A stretch of 64,000 bases of DNA from Hondaea fermentalgiana (Eukaryota > Sar > Bigyra > Thraustochytrida > Thraustochytriidae). The stretch spans positions 116,890 to 180,889 of the forward strand of contig NPFB01000047.1 of NCBI GenBank assembly GCA_014084085.1, given 5' to 3'. Of the stretch, positions 10,876-19,985 are shown piece after piece. The notes beneath the pieces were generated by a model, which made no database searches, was not told the origin of the DNA, and saw only the letters and a list, made by a program, of their open reading frames with translations. Position 1 is the first letter of the stretch. Each line of letters starts with the position of its first letter. The translations under genes were made by a program, and so were the position numbers.

Positions 10876-11856
10876 ATGTTGCGGCAGGACTTCCGTGGCG
10901 AAGATGCGGCGGCCGCGGAGCTCCTCAAGATGGAGCACGCCGCGGCGGCGCTCGGCAGCCTCGCCGACGTCGCCAGCGAAGCCTTACAGGATTCGCAGGC
11001 CGCGCCCGAGGGCGCAGCTAGCGAGGCTGGCGAGCCGCAAGAACCTGCATCGTCCAAGGCGCCCCGCTCTCGATCGCGCAAGAAGAGAGCGCGCGTCGAG
11101 TCGTCCTCCAAAGCCGGTAAAGCTGCCCGAGCGCCGACCAAGAAAAAGAAGACGTCTCGCTCGGACGTTGCGGAGGAGACCTTGGGTGCAAACGCTTCAC
11201 CGACAGCCTCCGAATCAACAGCAGCAGCAACGACGGCAACAACAGCAACAGTAACAGACGAGTCTGATCCCACAAAGAAAAGACGCAAGACATGCACGGC
11301 GGCAACATGCACCCGATTTGCACAAGCCCGGGGAATGTGCATCGCACATGGCGGAGGAAAGCTCTGCACCGACAAAGGCTGTGATAAACTGGCGCGATCC
11401 AGAGGAAAGTGTGTCGCGCATGGAGGTGGACAACTGTGCAACGAGCCTGGCTGCGAGCGCTTTGCACCGATCAACGGCAAGTGCCGTGCCCACGCCAAAG
11501 CTCTCGGCTTTCTGCCTCCTGCCAAGCCACGTAGCAGACGCATTACAATTTGTAAAGCATGGGAGTGCAAGAAACGTGCTCGCTCCAAAGGCGTCTGCAA
11601 GACTCACGGCGGAGGTTGGTGCTGCACTTTCCCAGGATGTTTAAAGTTTGCACAGTCTGGAGCTGTTTGCGTAGAACATGGGGGCGGAAGACGCTGCGAT
11701 CATCCAGGGTGCGAAAAGCTTGCCCGAGTTGGAGGAAACTGCAGCGCCCATGGTGGAGGACGCTCGTGCGGATACAGTGGCTGCGAAAAGCGTGCGAGGA
11801 CCCGCGGAATGTGCTCGGCGCATGCTCGTGCCGTGGCGACCGGCGAGCTCGTCTGA
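10876..11856 (+). CDS. Seven-finger CX4CX9CX2H (WRKY19-like) zinc-finger protein
   Basis: Predicted 326 residues. The N-terminal part (1-140) is Ala/Glu-rich followed by Lys/Arg-rich basic clusters (KKKKTSR, KKRRK) that could be nuclear signals. From about residue 142 to 315 there are seven tandem fingers with the fixed pattern C-x4-C-x9-C-x2-H, mostly followed by GGG and separated by five residues before the next Cys. This matches the WRKY19-like zinc-finger repeats known from plant WRKY19 and abundant in oomycete and other stramenopile proteins; no WRKY domain is present. Probable nucleic-acid-binding nuclear protein. The ATG at 10876 is the first after a stop at 10564-10566, but the open frame upstream (e.g. 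FFEGADAPEEKIKLETPVW) looks protein-like, so the true start may be in an upstream exon. Confidence 0.8.
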   Translation: MLRQDFRGEDAAAAELLKMEHAAAALGSLADVASEALQDSQAAPEGAASEAGEPQEPASSKAPRSRSRKKRARVESSSKAGKAARAPTKKKKTSRSDVAEETLGANASPTASESTAAATTATTATVTDESDPTKKRRKTCTAATCTRFAQARGMCIAHGGGKLCTDKGCDKLARSRGKCVAHGGGQLCNEPGCERFAPINGKCRAHAKALGFLPPAKPRSRRITICKAWECKKRARSKGVCKTHGGGWCCTFPGCLKFAQSGAVCVEHGGGRRCDHPGCEKLARVGGNCSAHGGGRSCGYSGCEKRARTRGMCSAHARAVATGELV

Positions 11857-12049
11857 TCGGCCAAAATCTCCGGAAAATATTGGAAGAGCCACGGAGAGAA
11901 TTATCGCGTAGCGAAATTACCACGCAAAGGAGAACAGCGAGAGGGAGGGGGTGGACGGAGCAATGTTGATACTGTGCGTGGCATGGTAAGGTGTTTGATC
12001 ACGTGTCTTTCTGATCATTTTCACCCTCAGTCATCACTTTATATCGCTC

Positions 12050-12086
<37 letters not shown>

Positions 12087-12613
12087 TTTTGCTTCGCGTT
12101 TTCTTCTTCGCAAGCTCGGTGTGCAGCGTCTTGGTGCCAGGCAGCCAGCAAGTCAGTAAGCCAGCACGCTCTTGCGAGACTTTTCTTAGCTTCCACTTAA
12201 CCTGAAAGGCATTGTTATGGATATGATGATACTCTTTTCGAGTAAGTCTGAATCTTTGGAACGAGGGACGAAATGCAGAGTAAAAGAATGTCACAAAGGA
12301 CTTGGAACTTCGCAATGGATGCTTCTCTAGATGCTTGCTTGCAATGGCGGTGACATACGAGACAGCGAGGTCATCGAAGTTCATCAAGCCATTAGAACTA
12401 CTTGCCTTCAATTTCCAAGAGAGGAAAAAGAAGAAAAAAATGATCGTGAATCAAATCAGTCTCAATGTTAAAAAAGGGAATCAAACATTCAGCTGTCGAT
12501 CACAAGAAGTGTACGAGGCCGAATGAAGATGCCATTGTCCTTTTAGTGCTATTGTCGTCGTCGTTATTGTTGCTTTTGTCGCTGCAGCAGCTGCTGCTGA
12601 CCGAAAAGACTTT
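11857..12613. other. Convergent 3' spacer with CT repeat
   Basis: Spacer between the finger-protein 3' end and the enolase 3' end. A pure (CT)n run of about 31 bp lies at 12053-12083. No gene seen. Confidence 0.55.
12053..12083. repeat. (CT)n microsatellite
   Basis: Uninterrupted CT dinucleotide run in the convergent spacer. Confidence 0.9.
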
Positions 12614-14005
12614 TTAGTTGCCCATCCACGAGGTGGTGCGGAAGTTCTCGCCAGCGTACGAGGAGCGGCCAGCGAGCTCCTCCTCAATGCGGAGAAGCTG
12701 GTTGTACTTGGCGTTACGGTCCGAGCGAGCGGGGGCGCCGGTCTTGATCTGGCCGGTGCAGAGACCAACGGCGAGGTCGGCAATGGTCGAGTCCTCGGTC
12801 TCACCCGAGCGGTGCGAGGTCATGACACCCCAGCCAGCCTGCTTGGCCATCTTGACGGCCTCAATACTCTCCGAGATGGAACCAATCTGGTTCACCTTGA
12901 GGAGGAGGGCGTTGCACGACTTCTCGGCAATGGCCTTCTTGATCTTCTCCGGGTTGGTGCAGAGAAGATCGTCACCGACAATCTGGAGCTCCGAGAGCGA
13001 AGCGGTGGTCTGCTTCCAGTCCTCCCAGGCGTCCTGGTCCATGGGGTCCTCAATGGTCATGATGGGGAAGTTGTCGGCGAGGTCGCGGTAGTACGCGATG
13101 AGCTTCTCGGGCGAGAGCACGTTGGCCGGGTCCTTGTCCTCGTTAAAGTGGTCGAGGTCGTACGAGCCCTTTTGCGCGCCGTCAGTGACGTAGAACTCGG
13201 AGCTGGCCACATCGAGACCGACCTTGACGCGGCCCGAGTAGCCAGCCTTGTCGACGGCCTCCATGAGGAGCTCGAGACCACCCTTGGCGTCGCAGGGAGG
13301 GCCAAAGCCGCCCTCGTCACCAATGAGGGTCGCGTCACCGCCGTACTTGGACTTGATGACCTTCTTGAGGTTGTGGTAGCACTCGGCGCCAATCTGCATG
13401 GCGTGCGCGAACGAGTCGGCGCCCGTGGGGATCATAAAGAACTCCTGGAAGGCGAGGGGGTTGCCGGCGTGCGAGCCACCGTTGATGACGTTGAGCATGA
13501 CCGTGGGCATGACAAAGTCCTTTTGGGTGTTGCCGGCGAGGTCCGCAAAGTGCTGGTACAGGGGCACCTTCTTGGACGCGGCACCGGCCTTGGCGGCGGC
13601 CATACTCACGGCGAGGATGGCGTTGGCGCCCAGACGGCCCTTGTTCTTGGTGCCGTCGAGGGCGATCATGGCCTCGTCGATCTTGGCCTGGTCCGTCACG
13701 TCCATGCCCTTGACCTTGTCGGCGATCTCGGTGTTGGCGTTCTCGACGGCCTTGAGCACGCCCTTGCCCATGTAGCGGTCGCCGCCGTCGCGGAGCTCGA
13801 CGGCCTCATGGATGCCGGTGGAGGCGCCGCTCGGCACGATGGCGCGGAAGAGGCCGTCCTCGGTCGTGAGGTCCACCTCCACGGTCGGGTTGCCGCGCGA
13901 GTCGAGCACCTCGCGAGCGCGGATGCCCGTCACGGTCGACGCCTGGCGAGCGCTCTGCGCCGCCGCCGACATGGCGCGCCGGCTCACAATCTGGGGGGCG
14001 AACAT
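12614..14005 (-). CDS. Enolase (phosphopyruvate hydratase), probable mitochondrial isoform
   Basis: Converts 2-phosphoglycerate to phosphoenolpyruvate in glycolysis. The 463-residue protein is full length. Visible landmarks are the N-terminal [10 protein letters not shown], the [10 protein letters not shown] loop with Ser62, [30 protein letters not shown], the catalytic Lys370 in [10 protein letters not shown] and His398 in SHRSGETED. Compared with yeast enolase the N terminus is longer by about 22 residues ([19 protein letters not shown]...). That extension is rich in Ala/Ser/Arg with no acidic residue, as expected of a mitochondrial presequence. Stramenopiles are known to place the pay-off half of glycolysis in mitochondria as well, which supports this reading. 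Start at ATG 14003-14005. It is divergent from DPM1. An antisense open frame over the whole gene is a codon-bias shadow. Confidence 0.97.
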   Translation of the reverse strand: MFAPQIVSRRAMSAAAQSARQASTVTGIRAREVLDSRGNPTVEVDLTTEDGLFRAIVPSGASTGIHEAVELRDGGDRYMGKGVLKAVENANTEIADKVKGMDVTDQAKIDEAMIALDGTKNKGRLGANAILAVSMAAAKAGAASKKVPLYQHFADLAGNTQKDFVMPTVMLNVINGGSHAGNPLAFQEFFMIPTGADSFAHAMQIGAECYHNLKKVIKSKYGGDATLIGDEGGFGPPCDAKGGLELLMEAVDKAGYSGRVKVGLDVASSEFYVTDGAQKGSYDLDHFNEDKDPANVLSPEKLIAYYRDLADNFPIMTIEDPMDQDAWEDWKQTTASLSELQIVGDDLLCTNPEKIKKAIAEKSCNALLLKVNQIGSISESIEAVKMAKQAGWGVMTSHRSGETEDSTIADLAVGLCTGQIKTGAPARSDRNAKYNQLLRIEEELAGRSSYAGENFRTTSWMGN

Positions 14006-14006
14006 C

Positions 14007-14067
14007 TTGCTTGCGTGCTTGCTTGCCTACTAGCTTGCTTGCTTGCTTGCTTGCTTTGCTTTGCTTG
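14007..14067. repeat. (TTGC)n repeat in enolase 5' region
   Basis: TTGC and TTTGC tandem units lie directly upstream of the enolase start codon, so they probably fall within its 5' UTR. Confidence 0.8.
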
Positions 14068-14820
14068 GATTGGGATCTGTCTCGCTGCTGCTGCTGCTAC
14101 GTTGCGTCCGTGACAAAAAGCGAGTCCGGTGGCCACACCCATTCGTCGTCCGTCAGTCAGTCAATCAATCAGTCCATCAACCACACTGCTCGTGCCTTGC
14201 CACAGCGCCGCGCTACTACTACGCCAAGCCGCACTTCGCCTCGCCTCGCCGCCCGCGTCGTCGCCTTCTTTCACGGGCCAAAGAGACGCAGTCGACCACA
14301 AATCGTCCGCTCGGCCTGCCTGCGTCACCGCCGCTCCCGCCCTCGTTCGTCGCCCTGCTCGCTCGCCCGCCCGCCCGCGCTTCCCGCGCCGTCTCTCCCG
14401 CCTCTGCCTCCCTCCCCTTTTCCCCACCCGCGTGCACGGACACACGCCCGCGCTGCTCGCCGCTGGAGCGTGCCGTGTGCGCCTCCTCCAGGTCGTCTTC
14501 GAGGTCGTCTTCGAGGTCGAGCTCGAGCTCGAGGTCGAGCTCGCCTTCGAGACCGAGACCGCGCTTGAAGCGGCCCCGCGCCGAGGCCAAGGGCCAGAGC
14601 CCTCGGGCAGCGCGAGCGGCATCCGTCGGGCGAGCGCGGGCCCGGCGGCGACGAGGCGCCGAGGGCGCAGGAGGGTTGCCGGGGGCTGCGAGCAGGAAGC
14701 AAGTTTTTGTCTGCCTGCGTGCGTGCTCTTGGCGTGCGCGTGCAGCAGCAGGCACCGGCGGGCCCGAGATGCGGCGCGGCCGCGACGACGGGCGCCCCGC
14801 CTCGACAGCCCGTCTCCCTC

Positions 14821-14920
14821 NNNNNNNNNNNNNNNNNNNNNNNNNNNNNNNNNNNNNNNNNNNNNNNNNNNNNNNNNNNNNNNNNNNNNNNNNNNNNNNN
14901 NNNNNNNNNNNNNNNNNNNN
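14821..14920. other. Assembly gap (100 N)
   Basis: Exactly 100 N, so probably a placeholder of unknown true length. It ends 24 bp before the DPM1 ATG. Confidence 0.98.
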
Positions 14921-14944
14921 GGCGGCGTTGGCGGCGAGATCGGG

Positions 14945-15811
14945 ATGGCGCAGCGCAAGTCCAAGGCGGGCGCCGCCAAGGCGGCAACGGCCGCAAAGGA
15001 GGGCAGCTCCGCGCTCTCGGTGGTCGTGCCGTGCTACGAGGAGGCGCTCAACGTGCGCCCGCTGTGCGAGAGGCTCTTCGCGGCCACGCGCGGAGCGGGA
15101 ATCGAGGCGGAGCTCCTGCTCGTCGATGACTTCTCCGGCAACGGGACGGAAGATACGCGGGAGGTGGTCAAGGCGCTGAAAAAGGAGGGCTTCAATGTCA
15201 ACCTCGAGGTCCGCATGCCAGAGCAGGGCAAAGGCCTCAGCTCCGCCGTCGTGCACGGACTCAAACTCGCCAAGCACGAAACCATGCTGGTCATGGACGC
15301 CGACCTCCAACACGAACCCGAGAGCGTACCGGATGTCGCAGGACCCATCTTGCGCGGCGAAGCCGACTTTACCGTCGGCAGCCGCCACGTCGAGGGCGGC
15401 AAGGCCGAGGACTTTCCCCTTGTGCGGCAGCTCATTAGCTTCGTCGCGACGGCGCTCGCCTACCCGCTCACCGCGTCGACAGACCCCATGAGCGGCTTCT
15501 TTTGCATCAGCAAAACGACCTTTAACCGTGGTCGCGACAGTCTCAACCCCATGGGCTACAAGATCGGCCTCGAACTCATGGTGCGCTGCCGCTGCGAAAC
15601 CATCAAGGACGTACCCATCACCTTTCGCGATCGTGAGGCCGGCGAGTCCAAGCTCACCATGAAGCAAAACCTATACTATCTCCAGCACCTGGCACACCTG
15701 TATTGGTTCAAGTACGCACCGCTCGTGGTTCTCGTCCTTCTCTTCATCCTCGCTTTTCTCGTCTTTTTTGCTCAACTTGTGCGCCAGCACCTTCTCGTTC
15801 CTTCGAGTTAG
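14945..15811 (+). CDS. Dolichol-phosphate mannosyltransferase catalytic subunit with C-terminal anchor
   Basis: Family-2 glycosyltransferase that transfers mannose from GDP-mannose to dolichyl phosphate at the ER, supplying N-glycosylation, GPI-anchor and O-mannosylation. The 288-residue protein shows the family landmarks: VVVPCYEEALNVRPL, LLVDDFSGNGTEDT, GKGLSSAV, the DAD metal-binding motif (Asp118/Asp120), VGSRHVEGG, DPMSGFF, NPMGYKIGLELM and RDREAGESKL. A hydrophobic segment at about residues 257-279 forms a C-terminal membrane anchor, as in yeast and trypanosome enzymes; the human protein lacks it and relies on DPM3. ATG 14945 follows an assembly gap by 24 bp. The in-frame sequence before the gap is Arg-rich and not coding-like, so this start is preferred. 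Confidence 0.95.
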   Translation: MAQRKSKAGAAKAATAAKEGSSALSVVVPCYEEALNVRPLCERLFAATRGAGIEAELLLVDDFSGNGTEDTREVVKALKKEGFNVNLEVRMPEQGKGLSSAVVHGLKLAKHETMLVMDADLQHEPESVPDVAGPILRGEADFTVGSRHVEGGKAEDFPLVRQLISFVATALAYPLTASTDPMSGFFCISKTTFNRGRDSLNPMGYKIGLELMVRCRCETIKDVPITFRDREAGESKLTMKQNLYYLQHLAHLYWFKYAPLVVLVLLFILAFLVFFAQLVRQHLLVPSS

Positions 15812-16121
15812 CTTTCAACCCACTCACTGGGCAGGCGAAATCACCAACCCTCATCATCATCTTCTCCCAGGAAACACCTTTCTTTTCTTTTCTTTTTTCA
15901 ATGCGACTATAACAAAACATCCTGGTGCTGTAATAGGTAAGATAATACATTTACGACGGGCTGACGAGCGACCCACTCTAAAAATCTAATCTGATCAAAT
16001 CAAATCGAAACAGAAAGAATAATGAAGACGGTGGGAAGAAAAAAAAAAAGCCATGCAGCGTCGACGTCATCTTCTCCTTTGGTTCCATTCTAGTTGGTTC
16101 GGCGGTCTGCGATTTGGAGAC
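15812..16121. other. Convergent DPM1/CSB 3' spacer
   Basis: 310 bp, T-rich after the DPM1 stop and A-rich near 16010-16050. It probably contains both polyadenylation sites; no gene seen. Confidence 0.55.
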
Positions 16122-19100
16122 TCATTGCGTTGCAAATGCGGGCTTAACCACCCAACGACCATTGCGCAGATTTGCAAGCTGGCGTAACATTTGCCGAAAG
16201 AGCTCGGCATCGGGACGATCCGGATGGTTTGCAAAGTGAGCGAGAATTTCACCCGTGTCTCGAGCCTCCGATCCAGAAGAGAGAAACGCCAACAACTCCC
16301 GCAAAAGGCGCATATGAGGATCATTCGTGTCCGCAAGCAAGGCCTGTATGTGACTCTCTGCAGCAGCTGTGGACGAGCCCTGCTCACGCAAACGCTGCAA
16401 GAGTTGCGCCGAAGCCGCGCCTCCAAAACGACCCGCATCCCCAGACTGGCCCGTCCACGTGGGAATATGTACAGTCGAGGCATCGCGACGCGTGCGCTCC
16501 TGGTCGCGACGCAGGGCCTCCGCCGCACGCCGCGCAATACGGAGCGCCTCCTCCGCGACGATGCGCTGATCAGGGGTAGACGAGGCTGCACGTTCCACAA
16601 CATTGTGCTCAAAGGCTTGTCGAAATCCACTGTGGTCAAACAACGAACCCAAAATGTTCCCATCACCTCCGCCCGTGCTGTTCGAGCCGGCGGCCCCGCC
16701 TCCCTCGACGTTGTCCCCGCCAAAGAGTTCCGATGTTTCCGTATGAACAGCCGCCACCGCGCGCCGCGCGGCTGCCTCGTTCGCCTCAACTTCAGCAGCC
16801 GTGAGCTCCTCTGGCTCCTGGTTGACTCCGTCGAGATTCTGTTGCTGCTGCTGCCTGCGTTTCTTGCGACGCAACGAAAAGCTCGTCTTCGACTTTTCCT
16901 TTTTCGATTCCTTGCGCTGCTCCTCGTTTGCAAGCCCTCCCGACTCGTCGAGGGAAAAGAGATCGCGCATGTTCGAAACCTTGGAGAAACGTGACTGCCG
17001 TGCATCCGTGAGGATTTTGTTTGAAAGATACTGTTTGAAGATTTGCCGATGGTAAATCTTCTCCTCAATAGTACCGCCCGTAATGAGCCTGTAGATCGTT
17101 ACTTGCCGTGTCTGCCCAATGCGCCACGCGCGCTCGCGAGCCTGCGTGTCCGTACTCGGATTCCAGTCCGGATCGTAGATGAGCACCCGGTTTGCTCCTG
17201 TAAGGTTGATGCCGAGACCGCCGACTTTCGTCGTGAGCAGAAACACAAAGACGCCTTGCTTGCGGTCATTGAAGCGATTGATGAGCTTCGACCGCGTCGA
17301 GACTTGGGTGGTACCATCCATGCGAAGAAATGGATACCCCTCGAGCTCCAAAAATCGCTGCAAAATGTCCAGCATGAGACGCCCTTGCGAAAACAAAAGC
17401 ACTCGGTGCCCCTCTTGAAACCAATTGCGCATGATGATTCGTAGCACCATGAGCTTGCCCGAACGATTGACCATGCGGTCCAATGGATCGCGCTTAATCC
17501 AGTCACCACCACTTGCGTCATCCGCTTCGTTCGTCAAGAGAGCCTCCCACGCATCCTTGCCCTTGAGGGCAGCTGCCTGGCGCAGCTTGTCAAAGTAAAT
17601 ATCGGGATGATTGCAAATGTGCTGCAAGGCACGAATCAGCTTAAATGTTGTCCTGCTCGACGAACCTTGACCTCGCGTACTGTGAATGAGCTCCTCAACC
17701 TCGGGCCGCGCGATGAACGCCTTGTACGCGTCGCGCTGAACACGTGTGAGATTGCAAAAGATGATTTGCTCGTGCTTTTCCGGGAGACTTTGCGCAACAT
17801 CTTTTTTCATGCGCCGGATCAGATGGGGGTCGATCGTTTCCTTGAGAACCTTGGCGCACTGATATGCCGCCTGGACTTGAGCTGCGCTCGCTGACGCATA
17901 ACCGCCTTGATTAATGGGAATTGAAAAGCTGCGCTCAAACATCGGCAAAGTTCCGAGCAAACCAGGCGCCACAAAATCGACAAGGGTCCAAAGTTCACGC
18001 AAGTTGTTCTGAATTGGCGAGCCCGACATAATGATGCGGTGATACGTTTGGAACTGCTTGCACACCATTGTGATTTCCGCATCAGGGTTTCGCACCTTGT
18101 GACCCTCGTCAAGAACCACGTAACCCCATCGCCGCCGCAAAAGCAAGTCGCGCGACATGCGTAGGCCCTGATAGGTCGTTACAAGGATGGCCTTGTGCTT
18201 GACAGCCTGGGCAATTACTTTGGCGCGCGAATACTGTCCCTCGGCCATGGCTAGCCCCGAGGAGTGCAACACGTAGATGCGCGTCTGCGGCGCCCAAGTG
18301 TTCAGTTCCGAGACCCATTGCGCAATTGTCGTAGCAGGGCAAGCAACGATGCTTGCTTCGAGAATCTTCGAGCACCGCAAGGCGCCAAGAAATGAACCCA
18401 TTTGCACCGTCTTTCCAAGTCCCATCTCGTCACCCAAAATGCCGCCCGTACTCTTGCGGTGAAGATCCCAGAACCATTCCATGGCCTCGCGCTGGTAGTC
18501 AAAAAGCTTTGACCAGGTGCGTCGCGGCAAGCGCAGGCCGCCTTCGAGACGATGATACTTTGATGTTTCACGCTGCGCCACGTCGTCAGCGCCGCTGTCC
18601 GCGTCCTCCATTTCTTGCGCGTACGCGTCTGCTTCCGCCTCTGACTTGCCATCATCGACAGCCTGCTCCCAATGAAATGCCCAAGTAGCATTACGTTGCT
18701 TCGCATCAACGCGCCGACTCTCATAGTCCTCATCGTGAAGATCATCCATGACATGCCGCGACACGGGCTCCTTGCTCGCGGCCTCGGTGGCATCGCCGTC
18801 CGAGGTCGAAAGCGCCTCAACCGCGCCCTCTTCCTCCTCTCCGTCTTGTTCTGAGTCCGGCGAACTCACCGCGCTATCCGAGTCGTCTGCATTACTAAAC
18901 GCGTCGTCCTCGCCATCAGGGCCAGAAATGCCAGAGCGTGCCGCGCCTCGCGTCGAACACCGACTTGCGTGCGCCTCGATCGTGTCGGTGGGGAAATGTC
19001 GAAAACACAGCGGGCACTCGGCATACCCTTCCTCCGGTGTTGTGCGCTTCTTGGCCGGAGACACCTTAGACTTGCGTGACTTGGTCTTCTTTGTCTTTTC

Positions 19101-19985
19101 CTTTTTAGGCCGTTTGCCTGCCGCACTTGGCGCCTTTACGACACTTTTTGGCTTGATCTCTGCTTGTGGAGGCTCTGGAGCTGCGCCAACATCGAGGGCA
19201 TCCGCCACGCGTTGTCTCTTACGAGCTTCTACAGTTTTGGCCTTGCGAGCAAACGGGTCTGTGGCTTGCCGAGAGCGTTTTCCTGCAGCGAGACGAGACG
19301 TTGCGTGTTGGCGAGCTTCCTCTAATGCCTTTGCTCGAGCTTCCTCTTCGCGAGCGCGGCGTGCAGCGTCTTGACGTGCGCGCTCTTGCGCTTGAGCTCG
19401 AGCCTCGGCTTGGGCACGACGCTGCTCTGCGGCGACTTTGGCCTTGGCGCGGGCCAAAAGCATTCGCATGAGCTGCAGCTTGATCTGCAGCTCATCCGTT
19501 CGTGAGTGATCGACGCCCTGCGAGTTGTTGCGTGCGCGTGCTCGCATTCGAGACGCCACGGAACGCTCGAGCAAGGTGGTCATGCGCGAGAATTGGTCAA
19601 TGGAAATGACCTCATCGTCGCCCTGGGCCGAGATTTTCGTTTCGAGGTCAGCCTCGTCTAAGAACACTGACAGCGGCTTCACGCTCTGCCCCTTTGCGTC
19701 CATTTGGCGCTCAAGTTGCTGCACGACATTGCGTTCCACCTCGTCTGGGTTGTAGGCGCGAATTCCGAGAGCCTCAAGACTGTTGAGCGTATTTTGGCTG
19801 CCTACGAACTCGGACCCCGCGTCTTTGAGCCGGTTCCTGCCCTGTGTCTCGATGCGCATGCCCTGGCCATTCTGCCCGTGTCCCGACGTCTGCTGCCTCT
19901 GGCCTTGCGCCTCTTCTTGCGCACCTCTTCGCGGGTCCTGGCTGCCACTCGCCGCGGCCTCGGCGACTTCGCCATGCTGCTCCAT
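16122..19985 (-). CDS. CSB/Rad26-type SNF2 DNA-dependent ATPase with UBZ4-like finger
   Basis: Predicted 1287-residue SWI2/SNF2 ATPase of the ERCC6 (Cockayne syndrome B)/Rad26 group, which remodels stalled RNA polymerase II in transcription-coupled repair. The start is the ATG at 19983-19985 in a good GCCATGG context; the frame upstream begins only at a TTG. Residues 1-320 are Gln/Arg/Ala-rich coiled-coil and basic sequence. Cys324, Cys327, His339 and Cys343 form C-x2-C-x11-H-x3-C, the spacing of Rad18-type UBZ4 ubiquitin-binding fingers. An acidic region follows. The ATPase has motif I GDEMGLGKT (Lys525) and motif II DEGH (from Asp626), and the helicase C-terminal lobe ends with VGGLGINLTGA and DPDWNPSTDTQARERAWRIGQ. 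The SKVSNMRDLFSL segment after it is characteristic of CSB/Rad26. The C terminus has RING-less, Gln/Arg-rich sequence and a small conserved-looking tail. Confidence 0.93.
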   Translation of the reverse strand: MEQHGEVAEAAASGSQDPRRGAQEEAQGQRQQTSGHGQNGQGMRIETQGRNRLKDAGSEFVGSQNTLNSLEALGIRAYNPDEVERNVVQQLERQMDAKGQSVKPLSVFLDEADLETKISAQGDDEVISIDQFSRMTTLLERSVASRMRARARNNSQGVDHSRTDELQIKLQLMRMLLARAKAKVAAEQRRAQAEARAQAQERARQDAARRAREEEARAKALEEARQHATSRLAAGKRSRQATDPFARKAKTVEARKRQRVADALDVGAAPEPPQAEIKPKSVVKAPSAAGKRPKKEKTKKTKSRKSKVSPAKKRTTPEEGYAECPLCFRHFPTDTIEAHASRCSTRGAARSGISGPDGEDDAFSNADDSDSAVSSPDSEQDGEEEEGAVEALSTSDGDATEAASKEPVSRHVMDDLHDEDYESRRVDAKQRNATWAFHWEQAVDDGKSEAEADAYAQEMEDADSGADDVAQRETSKYHRLEGGLRLPRRTWSKLFDYQREAMEWFWDLHRKSTGGILGDEMGLGKTVQMGSFLGALRCSKILEASIVACPATTIAQWVSELNTWAPQTRIYVLHSSGLAMAEGQYSRAKVIAQAVKHKAILVTTYQGLRMSRDLLLRRRWGYVVLDEGHKVRNPDAEITMVCKQFQTYHRIIMSGSPIQNNLRELWTLVDFVAPGLLGTLPMFERSFSIPINQGGYASASAAQVQAAYQCAKVLKETIDPHLIRRMKKDVAQSLPEKHEQIIFCNLTRVQRDAYKAFIARPEVEELIHSTRGQGSSSRTTFKLIRALQHICNHPDIYFDKLRQAAALKGKDAWEALLTNEADDASGGDWIKRDPLDRMVNRSGKLMVLRIIMRNWFQEGHRVLLFSQGRLMLDILQRFLELEGYPFLRMDGTTQVSTRSKLINRFNDRKQGVFVFLLTTKVGGLGINLTGANRVLIYDPDWNPSTDTQARERAWRIGQTRQVTIYRLITGGTIEEKIYHRQIFKQYLSNKILTDARQSRFSKVSNMRDLFSLDESGGLANEEQRKESKKEKSKTSFSLRRKKRRQQQQQNLDGVNQEPEELTAAEVEANEAAARRAVAAVHTETSELFGGDNVEGGGAAGSNSTGGGDGNILGSLFDHSGFRQAFEHNVVERAASSTPDQRIVAEEALRIARRAAEALRRDQERTRRDASTVHIPTWTGQSGDAGRFGGAASAQLLQRLREQGSSTAAAESHIQALLADTNDPHMRLLRELLAFLSSGSEARDTGEILAHFANHPDRPDAELFRQMLRQLANLRNGRWVVKPAFATQ

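Larger units (their letters stand above)
14006..14944. other. Divergent enolase/DPM1 promoter region with gap
   Basis: Shared 5' spacer. It contains a TTGC/TTTGC repeat (14007-14067) just before the enolase ATG, a TCAGTCAGTCAATCAATCAG run (14153-14172), very GC-rich sequence and an assembly gap (14821-14920). Frames across it are Arg-rich shadows. Confidence 0.55.

Noticed and set aside
12812..14113. 433-codon open frame antisense to enolase
   Set aside because: It mirrors the enolase gene, lacks any domain and is explained by GC-rich third positions that remove stops on the opposite strand.
14129..14944. N-terminal extension of DPM1 across the assembly gap
   Set aside because: Low-complexity translation before the gap, while ATG 14945 gives a protein of normal family length.
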